A stretch of DNA of 64,000 bases, taken from Lactobacillus amylovorus DSM 20531. Its GTDB lineage: Bacteria; Bacillota; Bacilli; Lactobacillales; Lactobacillaceae. A model generated the notes under the pieces. That model did no database searches, was not told where the DNA came from, and was given only the letters and a program-made list of their open reading frames with translations. The stretch is taken from positions 496,001 through 560,000 of the forward strand of contig NZ_CP017706.1 of the NCBI RefSeq assembly GCF_002706375.1, given 5' to 3'. The translations under genes and the position numbers were made by a program. The stretch's first letter is position 1, and each line of letters begins with the position of its first letter. Below are positions 56,180 to 64,000 of the stretch, piece after piece.

Positions 56180-57457
56180 CTAGCAAACTGCTCTGGCTAG
56201 GATATTCTTAGCTGCGTTAACATCGCGATCATGCTCGGCACGACAAAACGGACAAGTCCATTCTCTTACGCTTAGCCAGTCGCGTGTTTTCATATGCGCA
56301 AAAGCAGGATTTTTTTGTCCGCAGTCTGAACAAATCCGGCTAGTATATTGCGGTGGGACAACAATCAGCTTCTTGCCGTACCACTTGCACTTATATGCCA
56401 GCATTCGTTTAAACATGCTCCAACCTGCATTGGCAATATTATGCGCTAATTTGTGATTGCCTAGAAGATTCTTGGTTTTCAAATCTTCAATGGCAATTAC
56501 ATCATAGTGCTTAACAAGCCAAGTAGTTGCTTGCTGGATGTAGTCTAGGCGAATATTGTTAATCTTTACTTGATACTTGCTTTTAGTCTTTCTAAGCTTT
56601 TGCCAGTTGGCAAAGTCGTACTTATCAATCTTAGTCTCTTTGTGTTTTTGATTGAAACGTGCCACTCGCTTCTCAACTGCAGTCCGGTTACGATCACAAT
56701 GGCTTTGGCGCAAATTTTTAGCTTTTTCTGCTTCAAAAGTTTGCGGTACGCTCCAACGGTGATTATCACTGGTTACTAGCCATTCATTGCCTAAGCCGAC
56801 ATCAATGCCGATCATCTTGCCGGTCTTTTGCGTCTTGGCTTGGTATTGTGGTAATTCTTCCTTCTGATCAGCTACGACAAAGCTTAAATAGAAACGGTCA
56901 AGATCAGCGCGATAGACGACCATCATCCGCTTAATCACCTTATGCTTTAGTCGATTAAGTGAACTGGTTTCTACAAATATTGGCTTTCTCGTTCCAATTC
57001 TGAGGCAGTATTTATTCACTGTCTGAATCGGGTAGAGCAGACTGCCATCTTTGCGCTTAGAAGGGACATTCTTTAAAGTGGCACTTTGGCGGTAGAAATG
57101 CCGTCCTTTAAATTTAGGTGGCTTTCTGCCAACCGGTGTCTGCTTGAAGAAGGCTTCTTGGGCATTGCAGTAATATTCAACTGTTGCCTGCAGAGATGTG
57201 GAGTTTGCTTTTTTTAGCCAAGGATATTCCTGCTTTAGTCTTGGCAAGAGCTTTTTTAGGGAAGCAGTTGATGGGAATAATAATTTCTTATTATTTTGAT
57301 ACCGCTTGTCGGTCATGTCTTTAATTTGATTCCATAACCAACGGTTAGCACCAAACAAGCGCCAAAAGTAAGTCTTTTGTGCAGTAGTCGGATACATTCT
57401 GATTTGTGCTACACCGTACTTGACTTCATCAAGGGCTCGGTTTGACTTTTGACGCAT
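56180..57457 (-). CDS. tnpB: TnpB RNA-guided nuclease of the IS605 element
   Basis: A 425-residue TnpB (ancestor group of Cas12). The RuvC catalytic triad is complete: Asp219 (GIDVGLGN), Glu324 (IAIEDLK) and Asp412 (HDRDVNAAKN). The zinc finger has Cys376/Cys379 and Cys402/Cys405. The N-terminal helix-turn-helix is rich in Arg and Lys. TnpB cleaves the DNA matching its omega RNA guide next to a TAM, helping element retention. The start has AAAGGAGAAG 8 bp upstream. Confidence 0.93.
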   Translation of the reverse strand: MRQKSNRALDEVKYGVAQIRMYPTTAQKTYFWRLFGANRWLWNQIKDMTDKRYQNNKKLLFPSTASLKKLLPRLKQEYPWLKKANSTSLQATVEYYCNAQEAFFKQTPVGRKPPKFKGRHFYRQSATLKNVPSKRKDGSLLYPIQTVNKYCLRIGTRKPIFVETSSLNRLKHKVIKRMMVVYRADLDRFYLSFVVADQKEELPQYQAKTQKTGKMIGIDVGLGNEWLVTSDNHRWSVPQTFEAEKAKNLRQSHCDRNRTAVEKRVARFNQKHKETKIDKYDFANWQKLRKTKSKYQVKINNIRLDYIQQATTWLVKHYDVIAIEDLKTKNLLGNHKLAHNIANAGWSMFKRMLAYKCKWYGKKLIVVPPQYTSRICSDCGQKNPAFAHMKTRDWLSVREWTCPFCRAEHDRDVNAAKNILARAVC

Positions 57458-57479
57458 GGATTATCTTCTCCTTTCTAAT

Positions 57480-57890
57480 CTACTTAAATGGGCGCTCCCA
57501 TTGAGTTTCTACATAATGCTTGATGGTTTCTTCTGAACAGTTGCCAACAGTTCTTGCAAAATATGATGGCGACCATAAATGATGATGGTACAGGCTTTCT
57601 CTGAGTTCCGGCTTTTCTTTAAAGAGCCATCTAGCGGTCGTGCCTTTTAGCTTCTTAATCAAAACTGTAACCGACATCCACGGGGGCATGACTACTTCCA
57701 AATGAACGTGGTTAGGCATCACCGTTAGCGCTTCAACTTGACAGGAATTATCAGCGAGGATTTCTCTTATTTTCTGATCTAGCAGTTCACGGCATTCTTG
57801 ATCTAACACTTTTTTGCGGTATTTGGTTACCCAAACAAGATGATAAATCAAGATCGAGACACTAGAAGAAGTATGATATTCTTTTACCAT
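57480..57890 (-). CDS. tnpA: IS200-type Y1 transposase TnpA
   Basis: A 136-residue HUH single-strand transposase. The HUH motif is His61-Val-His63 in MPNHVHLEV and the catalytic Tyr126 lies in TIKHYVETQ. I start at 57890, where AGGAGAG stands 7 bp upstream. Full length for the IS608-like group, so it is likely functional. Confidence 0.93.
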   Translation of the reverse strand: MVKEYHTSSSVSILIYHLVWVTKYRKKVLDQECRELLDQKIREILADNSCQVEALTVMPNHVHLEVVMPPWMSVTVLIKKLKGTTARWLFKEKPELRESLYHHHLWSPSYFARTVGNCSEETIKHYVETQWERPFK

Positions 57891-57958
57891 TAAATCTCTC
57901 CTAAACACATATAGCATAAGCTTTTTAGCTTATTTATATTATATCATTAAAAGCAAAA

Positions 57959-58021
57959 AGGAGGAGAAACAAATTCATCCCCTCATCAATAGATGAGGCG
58001 GTATTGTTTGTTTCTCCTCCT
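57959..58021. repeat. Nested palindrome at the IS605 left end
   Basis: A perfect 15-bp inverted repeat, AGGAGGAGAAACAAA (57959-57973) and TTTGTTTCTCCTCCT (58007-58021), encloses the smaller left-end hairpin CCTCATC/GATGAGG. On the reverse strand it is followed by TTTTTGCTTTT, so it can act as a terminator shielding tnpA from read-through. A TATAAT for tnpA lies about 15 bp beyond on the same strand. Confidence 0.7.
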
Positions 58022-58044
58022 AGTTTTCTTTTCTTATTGCATAA

Positions 58045-58091
58045 AAAGTGCTGATAGTCTTCATAAGCAAAGACACATCAGCGCTTTTTTA
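58045..58091 (-). terminator. Terminator after the helveticin-like gene
   Basis: The stem AAAAGTGCTGAT/ATCAGCGCTTTTTT with one wobble pair has T-rich flanks on both strands. It lies 22 bp after the stop of the bacteriocin-like gene. Confidence 0.85.
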
Positions 58092-58112
58092 CTTGGTTAA
58101 ATTTTTATTATT

Positions 58113-59090
58113 CTACAAATCAGTAATATGGAAAATTTGGTTTTCCAAAGTTCTTAACTTATATTCTCCACCCTTAATGTACTTTTGGTGGTAAGCCACA
58201 GTTAAGTAAATATCATTTGCGGCATTAACATGGATACTTTCCATTTCACTGTAACGATCTGGTAAATCAATACCATCAACCATAGCTACTTGCCAGTTAT
58301 CACTGTTTGTTTCACCCCATGGGAACTTAACAATCTTACGTGACCAAGTAGTTACTTCACCAGTTTCATGGTTAATCTTTGGTGACAATTGGTTAGAAAT
58401 ATAGATATTCTTGTCATCATCAATAGCATAGCCTTGAACTGAATCAATCATTTGTGGCATTTCTTCATCTGGAGCAACACTTGGATTATCGAAGTTGTCG
58501 ATGTGGAAAGCACTCAAACAATGTAAATCAGTGATTGGCGTGTTCTTAGTGCCATTTTCATTCAACTTTTGGTTTACTTCATTTAAGTCAAACAAACCAA
58601 AGTGACCTGAACCATCATCCCAAATTGAAGCAATCATGAAGTACTTGCCATTTGGTGAAACTGAAGCTTCTACTCTGTGCAAGTGATCATGACCATCATA
58701 AGGAACGTCGGTTACGTGATTCAAGTGTGACAAACGTGGAAGTTGTGTATTTGAAGTATATCTTTCTGGTAAAAGTCTTGGGTACTTTACTCGTGCAATT
58801 TGAGTAGTCCAGTTGCCTGAATTTGGTTTAGCACCTACGAAATATTCATCCTTGTCATTAGCTGGTACCCAGGTTTGCGTGTGGCCAAAGCCCATCATTA
58901 CTAAGTGTGGATCAGTATAATCGATGTTCTTGGTTAAACCTTCATGTTTTCTATAAACCAACACATCATGTGCACTGTGAAGAAGTTGCAAGGCAAAAAC
59001 ATGATCACCATTTACTACACCAACTTGCGCTACAACATGGTGCATCCCATTCAAGCGATAAACCAAATGAGGTGTAATACTTTTAACCAT
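58113..59090 (-). CDS. Helveticin J-like class III bacteriocin
   Basis: A 325-residue protein related to helveticin J of L. helveticus. Shared blocks include GHTQTW (near residue 70), IARVKYPR...RLSHLN, VEASVSPNGKYFMIASI, SVQGYAIDDDKNIYIS, RKIVKFPW and MESIHV...YLTVAYH. No signal peptide or leader is visible, as in other members, so export is unexplained. Family members are heat-labile muramidase-like or beta-propeller-like bacteriolysins; the mode of action is not established. No immunity or transport genes are adjacent. The IS256-family element sits 53 bp upstream of the start. Confidence 0.85.
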   Translation of the reverse strand: MVKSITPHLVYRLNGMHHVVAQVGVVNGDHVFALQLLHSAHDVLVYRKHEGLTKNIDYTDPHLVMMGFGHTQTWVPANDKDEYFVGAKPNSGNWTTQIARVKYPRLLPERYTSNTQLPRLSHLNHVTDVPYDGHDHLHRVEASVSPNGKYFMIASIWDDGSGHFGLFDLNEVNQKLNENGTKNTPITDLHCLSAFHIDNFDNPSVAPDEEMPQMIDSVQGYAIDDDKNIYISNQLSPKINHETGEVTTWSRKIVKFPWGETNSDNWQVAMVDGIDLPDRYSEMESIHVNAANDIYLTVAYHQKYIKGGEYKLRTLENQIFHITDL

Positions 59091-59143
59091 TCTTATTTAT
59101 CTTCTTTCTTTATATCTATTCATTTTCACTTATACATAAATTA

Positions 59144-60512
59144 GAGACCGTAAAATATTTTGTGTAAGGATGAATATTTCCTTAATTTTATTTCCCTGAA
59201 TATTAGAAAAAGGAATCCTTTTCCCGTATGATTGATTTGAACGAAAAACATACTAGAAAAGAGATTCCTTCATGAATGATTTTACCAAAGATATGGCTAA
59301 TGCTCTATTCAATCAGGATAAAATTAATGATTTATTTAGACAAAAGCTCCAACAGGCTGTCAATGACCTGCTTGAATCCGAATTGACTGCCTTTTTAGGC
59401 TACAATCCTTATGAGCGCGATGGCTGGAATACCGGAAATTCTAGAAATGGTGCTTATTACCGCAAGGTTGATACGCAATTCGGACAAATAGAAATCAAAG
59501 TTCCTAGAGACAGAAACGGTGAGTTTCATCAACACACTATGCCAGATTATAAAAGGCATACTGATGTTTTAGAGCAAACTGTTATCAAGCTCTATTCCAA
59601 GAGCGTCACAACCCGAGAAATCGCTGATTTAATTGAGAAAATGTATGGCGGCTATTATTCTCCAGCTATGGTTTCCAATATTTCTAAAGAAATGATTCCC
59701 AAAGTTGAGGCATATCATCAGCGACATCTGTCAGATAAGTTCTTCTGCGTTTATCTCGATGCCACCTATATTCCTCTTAAGCGGGTCACTTATGAGCGCG
59801 AAGCAGTTTATATCGCCATCGGTATCAAACCTAATGGTCATAAAGAAGTGATCGACTACTGTATTGCGCCTACTGAAAATATTGAGATTTGGAGCGAAAT
59901 GCTCAAAGGCTTCAAGAGTCGCGGCCTTGAACAGGTAGAGCTCTTCTTGTCTGACGGAGTAGTTGGCATGAAAGAGGCTATCTGCCAGTCCTATCCTAAA
60001 ACGCATTTTCAACGCTGCTTGGTACACGTCATGCGTAATATCAGTGCCAAAATGCGGGTTGACGATCGACAAAAAGCACTGGATGAATTCAAGCAGATTC
60101 ATACTCAGTTAAACAAAGAAATGGCTGTACAGGTGCTGCATGAATTCTATCAAAACTGGGAAAAAGCCTACAAAAACGTAGTTAGAGATCTTAGACAGGT
60201 TGAGCCTGATCTGTTAACCTTTTACAACTATCCGCCAGCTATTAGAGCTTCAATTTACTCAACTAACATGATTGAATCCTTTAACAACAGGCTTAAGCGG
60301 AAAAACAAGCCTAAAACAGAATTTCCAACTGAGCAGTCGCTTGACACCTTTATTGGAGTTCAGGCAATGGATTACAATGACCGTTACTTTAACAGGATTC
60401 ATAAAGGATTTGGGCAAGTTCGAGACACCCTAGAATCCTATTTTGATTAAAAGATAAATAAAAAAGTCAATCAACGAGAGAGATTATTTACACAAACTTC
60501 TTGACAGTCTCC
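59144..60512 (+). mobile_element. IS256-family insertion sequence, intact
   Basis: A 1369-bp element. The imperfect terminal inverted repeats are GAGACCGTAAAATATTTTG (left) and GGAGACTGTCAAGAAGTTTG (right, reverse complement), and both continue to TGTGTAA. It is flanked by the 8-bp direct repeat ATAAATTA at 59136-59143 and 60513-60520, a perfect target duplication. The single transposase gene fills the element. It sits between the divergent bacteriocin-like and M1-peptidase genes. Confidence 0.92.
59272..60450 (+). CDS. IS256-family (mutator-type) transposase
   Basis: A 392-residue DDE transposase. The acidic triad is Asp163 (YLDATYIPLK), Asp227 (FLSDGVVGM) and Glu334 (TNMIESFN). Typical motifs THFQRCLVHVMRN and FGQIEIKVPRDRNGEF are present. 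No frame disruption. It is transcribed away from the bacteriocin-like gene and toward the M1 peptidase. Confidence 0.95.
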   Translation: MNDFTKDMANALFNQDKINDLFRQKLQQAVNDLLESELTAFLGYNPYERDGWNTGNSRNGAYYRKVDTQFGQIEIKVPRDRNGEFHQHTMPDYKRHTDVLEQTVIKLYSKSVTTREIADLIEKMYGGYYSPAMVSNISKEMIPKVEAYHQRHLSDKFFCVYLDATYIPLKRVTYEREAVYIAIGIKPNGHKEVIDYCIAPTENIEIWSEMLKGFKSRGLEQVELFLSDGVVGMKEAICQSYPKTHFQRCLVHVMRNISAKMRVDDRQKALDEFKQIHTQLNKEMAVQVLHEFYQNWEKAYKNVVRDLRQVEPDLLTFYNYPPAIRASIYSTNMIESFNNRLKRKNKPKTEFPTEQSLDTFIGVQAMDYNDRYFNRIHKGFGQVRDTLESYFD

Positions 60513-60542
60513 ATAAATTATATCCTATCATCAAAAAATAGA

Positions 60543-60571
60543 TTGACTTTATGCCGATAATTTCCAATAAT
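60543..60571 (+). promoter_or_regulatory. Promoter of the M1 peptidase gene
   Basis: TTGACT (60543-60548) and AATAAT (60566-60571) have 17-bp spacing. The pair lies 30 bp outside the IS256-family right end, so this promoter survived the insertion. TTGGAGGGAA precedes the start at 60601. Confidence 0.7.
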
Positions 60572-60600
60572 TAGAGTAAATTTTTCTTGGAGGGAAAATT

Positions 60601-62115
60601 ATGAAAAGAAGAACAACACTTTTATTGTCGAGTGCAGTAACCATTGCGGCATTATTTAGCTTCAACTCAAAAGTTCAAGCTGCGGCTGATCCTACGATCA
60701 AGGCAACAAATTACAACATGACCGTGAAGTTGAACACTCGCAAGAATCAATTAACAGAAAAAGTTACCATGCACGTTGTTAATAACGGCAATGAACCTGT
60801 TAAAAATTTATTGGTTAGAAATATTGCTAGCGGCGTGTTGAAATGCGACCACAAGCATTTTAAGGCTACAAGAAATGCGACAACTTCAGTTAAAAGCATT
60901 TCATCAGATGGTCAAAAGCTTTCCTACACTACTGGCAAAGACAAGAGCAATTTATTCGTTAACAAAAGTCTAAATACAGGTGAATCTACTGATTTAACTG
61001 TTAACGTAGTTACCGGCGTACCTAAGAGACAAGATCGTTTTGGCTACCAAAATATCAACGGCGGTAAGGGTTATAACCTGTCATTCTGTTTCCCATACTT
61101 AAGCGATTATCGCAACGGTAAGTGGAATTATCACCCATACTACGATGCTGGTGAAAACCGCAACAGTGCTGTAAGCAATTTCCACGTTAGCTTTTTCGCA
61201 CCAAAGAGCTACAAAGTTGCCGCTTCTGGTCAAAGCACAACCAAGAATGGCAAAACTACAATTACCGCCAACAACATGCGTGAGGTCGCAATCGCTGCTT
61301 CCAACAAGTTCAAGGTTGACCACGCTTATGCAAACGGCGTAAGAATCAACGACTACTACCTTGCAAGCAAAAACAGCAAGCAATACAACAAGCTTGCTTT
61401 GATGACTGCCCAAGACAGTTTCCACATTTTTACCAAAAAGATCGGCAAATATCCTTACAAAGAAATCGATATTACTGAAGGCTTGCTTGGCAAAGATACC
61501 GGTGGGATGGAATATCCTGGCTTGATCATGATCGATGCCAGCGACTTTTTACAAAAGAAGCACCCACTTGATAGATATAATGAATTAACTGAAGATGTTT
61601 CTCACGAAGTTGGTCACCAATGGTTCTACGGCACTGTCGGCAGCGACGAATACATGGAACCTTGGCTTGACGAAGGTCTTACCAACCTCCTTGAAAATGG
61701 CGTTTACGATTTGACCTACACTAAGAGTAAGGCCTACTGTGCTAAACTGATGCACAGCAAGTTCTACACTCGTAAGAACGTCAAGCGTGCTAACAAGATC
61801 TTAAAAGAAAATGCTAACCAATTCATTAATAAGAATAAAAAGGCCAACTACATCAACTACCCTGTTAATAATCCACCAAAGGGCGTTGACACTGAAGACA
61901 TGGCTTACGAACTTGGGATGGACTTCCCTGCTGTTTTAAAGGTTGCCATGGGCGAAAACAAGTTCTTCGATGCTTTACACGATTACTATCAAACTTACTA
62001 CTTGAAGCAAGCAACTACACAAGACTTCTTGAACATTATCCGCAAGTACGATAATTCAAAGAAGGTTAACAACGTGATCAATAAATTTATTGATCCTAAG
62101 TACTTAAGTGAATAA
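60601..62115 (+). CDS. Secreted M1-family zinc metallopeptidase
   Basis: A 504-residue exported aminopeptidase-like enzyme. The signal peptide (about 1-28, ending Val-Gln-Ala-Ala) is followed by the N-terminal beta-rich domain, GGMEYPGL (301-308, the exopeptidase-type GxMEN motif with Tyr in place of Asn), the zinc site His335-Glu336-x-x-His339 and Glu358. M1 enzymes in lactobacilli are normally cytosolic PepN; a short secreted form is unusual and could trim peptides at the cell surface. The final 70 residues replace the ARM domain of PepN, so substrate range may differ. Confidence 0.85.
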   Translation: MKRRTTLLLSSAVTIAALFSFNSKVQAAADPTIKATNYNMTVKLNTRKNQLTEKVTMHVVNNGNEPVKNLLVRNIASGVLKCDHKHFKATRNATTSVKSISSDGQKLSYTTGKDKSNLFVNKSLNTGESTDLTVNVVTGVPKRQDRFGYQNINGGKGYNLSFCFPYLSDYRNGKWNYHPYYDAGENRNSAVSNFHVSFFAPKSYKVAASGQSTTKNGKTTITANNMREVAIAASNKFKVDHAYANGVRINDYYLASKNSKQYNKLALMTAQDSFHIFTKKIGKYPYKEIDITEGLLGKDTGGMEYPGLIMIDASDFLQKKHPLDRYNELTEDVSHEVGHQWFYGTVGSDEYMEPWLDEGLTNLLENGVYDLTYTKSKAYCAKLMHSKFYTRKNVKRANKILKENANQFINKNKKANYINYPVNNPPKGVDTEDMAYELGMDFPAVLKVAMGENKFFDALHDYYQTYYLKQATTQDFLNIIRKYDNSKKVNNVINKFIDPKYLSE

Positions 62116-62122
62116 AATCAAA

Positions 62123-62158
62123 TAACCCCGAAAACGTTTGAGTTTCGAGGTTATTTTT
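62123..62158 (+). terminator. Terminator after the M1 peptidase gene
   Basis: The stem AATAACC.CGAAA...TTTCG.GGTTATT is followed by TTTT and lies 8 bp after the stop. Confidence 0.8.
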
Positions 62159-62213
62159 ACAGTCTCATAAGTGCTAAAATCAACTTATGGGATTATTACA
62201 AAGGAGATTAAAT

Positions 62214-63191
62214 ATGAACACTAAAAAATTAGCAACTATCGCAGCAGCTTTATTAATCAGTGTTGCACCAGCAGCTGCCATTATCAATCAACCTGTTCAC
62301 ACAGTTCAAGCAGCTACGCAATCACAAAAAGGTAAAGTTACTCTCAAGAAATCCTTTAACGGCACAGTTCAAGTTTTCAACAGTAAGGGCAATGCCGCTA
62401 CAACTACCCAAAAAGTTAACGGCAAAAAATGGACCGTTGCTTCTACTGTCAAAGCTGGCTTTAGCTTTAAATATTATGGCAAGCCTGTCCTGATCCAAGG
62501 TAAAAAAGTAGATGCAAAAACTTCTAAGAACTACCACTACACCACCGCTTCATACGTTAACATTGGTAAAAAGCGCTACATCAAATCTTTGAATGTTAGC
62601 TCAATGGATGGTCAAAATGTTTTGATCTTAAGTGCTAACTCTCGCATTTATGATAAAAATGGTCATCGCACTACCTACAATGGTTTGTCCCTCATTCCTA
62701 AATATATGTTAGTTAAAACACCAGCTAAAACCCACGCCACAACTAAGAATGACGTATTTTTCTACTTTGCAAATCTTAGCGGATCTAAGAAGAGAAGTTT
62801 GAATACAACCACTATCAATGGCAAACCATTTTATGCTTTAGGCAACGGTGCTTATATTTATGCTTCAAATGTTGGTTTTGTTAACGGCAGCACTCTTTAC
62901 CAAGCTTCTGGCACCACTACAGCCACTATTTTAAACAAGATCCACGTTTTAAATAATAAGCTCAAGTCAACTAGCAAGTTGCTCAAGATTGGTCAAAAAG
63001 TTAAGGTAGATGCCACCAAGACCACTGGTAAAGGCGACAGCGCTGCACTTTACTTCAGAATTGCCGGTACCAAGGGCAAAAATGCACAATACATTTACTG
63101 GGGCGACGATGCTGAATATGGTATGGATCAAGAAAGTACCACGGATGAATTCCAAGGCAACTTTAATTTAGATAATCACCTGGCAAATTAA
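62214..63191 (+). CDS. Secreted protein with SLAP-like repeats
   Basis: A 325-residue exported protein from the ATG at 62214 (AAAGGAGATTAA upstream; the upstream in-frame ATG at 62187 lies before that site). The signal peptide is about 1-33 (ends VQAAT). SLAP-like segments are visible near residues 120-170 (ANSRIYDKNGHRTTYNG) and near 195-225 (INGKPFYALGNGAYIYASNVG). Other parts form Lys/Thr-rich beta repeats. The C-terminal acidic tail (GDDAEYGMDQ) differs from S-layer proteins. It is a wall-associated protein of unknown partner, next to the secreted peptidase and on the same strand, 98 bp after it. Confidence 0.8.
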   Translation: MNTKKLATIAAALLISVAPAAAIINQPVHTVQAATQSQKGKVTLKKSFNGTVQVFNSKGNAATTTQKVNGKKWTVASTVKAGFSFKYYGKPVLIQGKKVDAKTSKNYHYTTASYVNIGKKRYIKSLNVSSMDGQNVLILSANSRIYDKNGHRTTYNGLSLIPKYMLVKTPAKTHATTKNDVFFYFANLSGSKKRSLNTTTINGKPFYALGNGAYIYASNVGFVNGSTLYQASGTTTATILNKIHVLNNKLKSTSKLLKIGQKVKVDATKTTGKGDSAALYFRIAGTKGKNAQYIYWGDDAEYGMDQESTTDEFQGNFNLDNHLAN

Positions 63192-63209
63192 CACAATATG
63201 CTAAAAGTC

Positions 63210-64000
63210 AACTACCCTAGACTGAAGTCTAGGGCTTAGTGGCTCGTTAGCTTGCGCTAACCAGAACACCAACTTGCTTAGATACGGACTTGACTTACCA
63301 GCAATAGTCTTTTGACTATTGCCGATAGAGGTCGTCTAATTACCAAAGCCTTTTAAGTCCGCGAGTTGCTAACGGACTGCAGCCTTTCTAGGCTGCTTTT
63401 TTTATTTTAGGATTTTGCCACTTGCTTAATCCTTTTTCTAAGATGTTCACTGCCGCATTCCAATCACGAATATGGGGCATTCGACAAATTGGACAAGTCC
63501 ACTCCCGATCCTTAAGGGTTAATTTCTTATAACCATTTTGGCCCATAATACTGCCACAAGCATGACAGCATTGAGTAGTATATTTAGGATCAATTGTTAG
63601 AAATTCTTTACCATATAGATCTGCCTTATAAGCCAGCATATTCAGGAAACTACGCCAGCCGACATCAGAAATTGATTGCGACAAGGCATGATTCTTTAAC
63701 AGGTTTTTGCTCCTTAATTCCTCGGCAACTACCAAATCGTGGTTTTTGATTAGTGCAGTTGAGAGTACTTGTAAAAAGTCATTACGCTGTCTGCGAATCT
63801 TGTCGTGCAGTCTGGCAACTGATAAGCGTTGCTTTTGATAATTCTTAGCTGTCCGCAAATTACGCCCTTCTTTTTTTGCCCGGCGCTGCCTGCGAGACAA
63901 GACACGCTGGGCATGGGCCAGCTTCTTTTTGGTTTTGCGATAAAATCGTGGATTAGCGACCATTGCTCCGTTAGATGCTGTTAGGAAGTTATCTAAATTG
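63210..64000 (-). mobile_element. Partial IS605-type element cut by the window edge
   Basis: The right-end hairpin CCCTAGAC tgaa GTCTAGGG (63215-63234) and the C-terminal part of a tnpB gene lie on the reverse strand. The sequence between (about 63240-63387) has short inverted segments of the omega-RNA type. The other end and any tnpA lie beyond 64000. It inserted about 15-20 bp after the SLAP-protein stop, without disrupting that gene. Confidence 0.75.
63388..64000 (-). CDS. tnpB: TnpB nuclease, C-terminal part (start outside window)
   Basis: The frame is open to the right edge, so the ATG at 63963 is internal and the gene runs out of the window. Present are the RuvC glutamate region (VVAEELRSKNLL), the zinc finger (CCHACGS ... 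CPIC) and the last Asp (IRDWNAAVNIL). It is only distantly similar to the TnpB at 56180, with different spacing and a shorter C-terminus, so it is a second lineage. Integrity of the N-terminal half cannot be judged. Confidence 0.85.
   Translation of the reverse strand, partial: NLDNFLTASNGAMVANPRFYRKTKKKLAHAQRVLSRRQRRAKKEGRNLRTAKNYQKQRLSVARLHDKIRRQRNDFLQVLSTALIKNHDLVVAEELRSKNLLKNHALSQSISDVGWRSFLNMLAYKADLYGKEFLTIDPKYTTQCCHACGSIMGQNGYKKLTLKDREWTCPICRMPHIRDWNAAVNILEKGLSKWQNPKIKKAA

Larger units (their letters stand above)
55990..58005 (-). mobile_element. IS200/IS605-family element, intact tnpA and tnpB
   Basis: About 2.0 kb between subterminal hairpins CCCATC agata GATGGG (near 55999-56016, right end) and CCTCATC aata GATGAGG (57981-57998, left end). 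Neither end has long inverted repeats or a target duplication, as expected for Y1-transposase elements that move as single strands. Exact tips are not certain. tnpA and tnpB are both on the reverse strand, 22 bp apart, and both complete, so it may still be active. Confidence 0.85.

Noticed and set aside
1-64000. tRNA or rRNA genes, prophage or integrated plasmid genes, and an origin of replication.
   Set aside because: I saw no cloverleaf or rRNA signatures, no phage structural or integrase genes, and no DnaA-box clusters.

Overview
The window is low-GC Firmicute DNA and almost certainly from a Lactobacillus of the acidophilus/delbrueckii group. The evidence is two secreted proteins with lactobacillar SLAP-type (S-layer attachment) repeats, a helveticin J-like class III bacteriocin, an L-2-hydroxyisocaproate dehydrogenase, T-box-controlled tRNA synthetase genes and the gene order polA-mutM-coaE-nrdR-dnaB-dnaI-thrS. 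L. helveticus or a close relative fits best, but the species call is inference.

Layout. 1-5.4 kb: the end of a YfhO-like membrane protein, a sugar-kinase-like gene behind a cre/LacI-type palindrome, then a reverse-strand group: a hypothetical gene, a twice-frameshifted ltrA, pepT and hicD. 5.4-9.75 kb: greA and pheST with a Phe T-box. 9.75-12.3 kb: an HxlR regulator, an rRNA methyltransferase, acyP and yidC. 12.4-19.8 kb: a two-component system and the ribosome-assembly/NAD housekeeping operon yqeG-yqeH-nadD-yqeK-rsfS-tmcAL-yceD. 19.9-32 kb: add; infC-rpmI-rplT behind an L20-type leader, with a non-AUG infC start; thrS with its T-box; dnaI-dnaB-nrdR-coaE-mutM-polA.

32-41 kb (polA to purD) is the accessory interval. 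It holds a SLAP-domain surface protein, orphan ORFs, a complete type I restriction-modification system (hsdRMS) and relics of at least two CRISPR arrays with no cas genes. Type I-E-like repeats lie next to both polA and purD. A different 30-bp/36-bp array remnant lies beside hsdS. The picture is an old CRISPR locus that decayed and was invaded by an R-M island.

41-54 kb is the de novo purine block: purCSQLFMNHD as one tightly coupled operon, and fhs-purE-purK upstream as a separate unit ending in its own terminator. Candidate PurR boxes lie ahead of both. purF carries a one-base frameshift in an A run. If real, this breaks the first committed step of the pathway while everything around it is intact.

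54-64 kb is mobile and surface-related: an orphan DinJ/RelB antitoxin in tandem with an SPFH membrane protein, an intact IS200/IS605 element (tnpA+tnpB), the helveticin-like gene, an IS256-family element with an 8-bp target duplication, a secreted M1 metallopeptidase, a second SLAP-type protein, and a TnpB gene cut by the window edge. Three single-base losses in homopolymers (two in ltrA, one in purF) may be real decay or sequencing error; this cannot be decided from the window.
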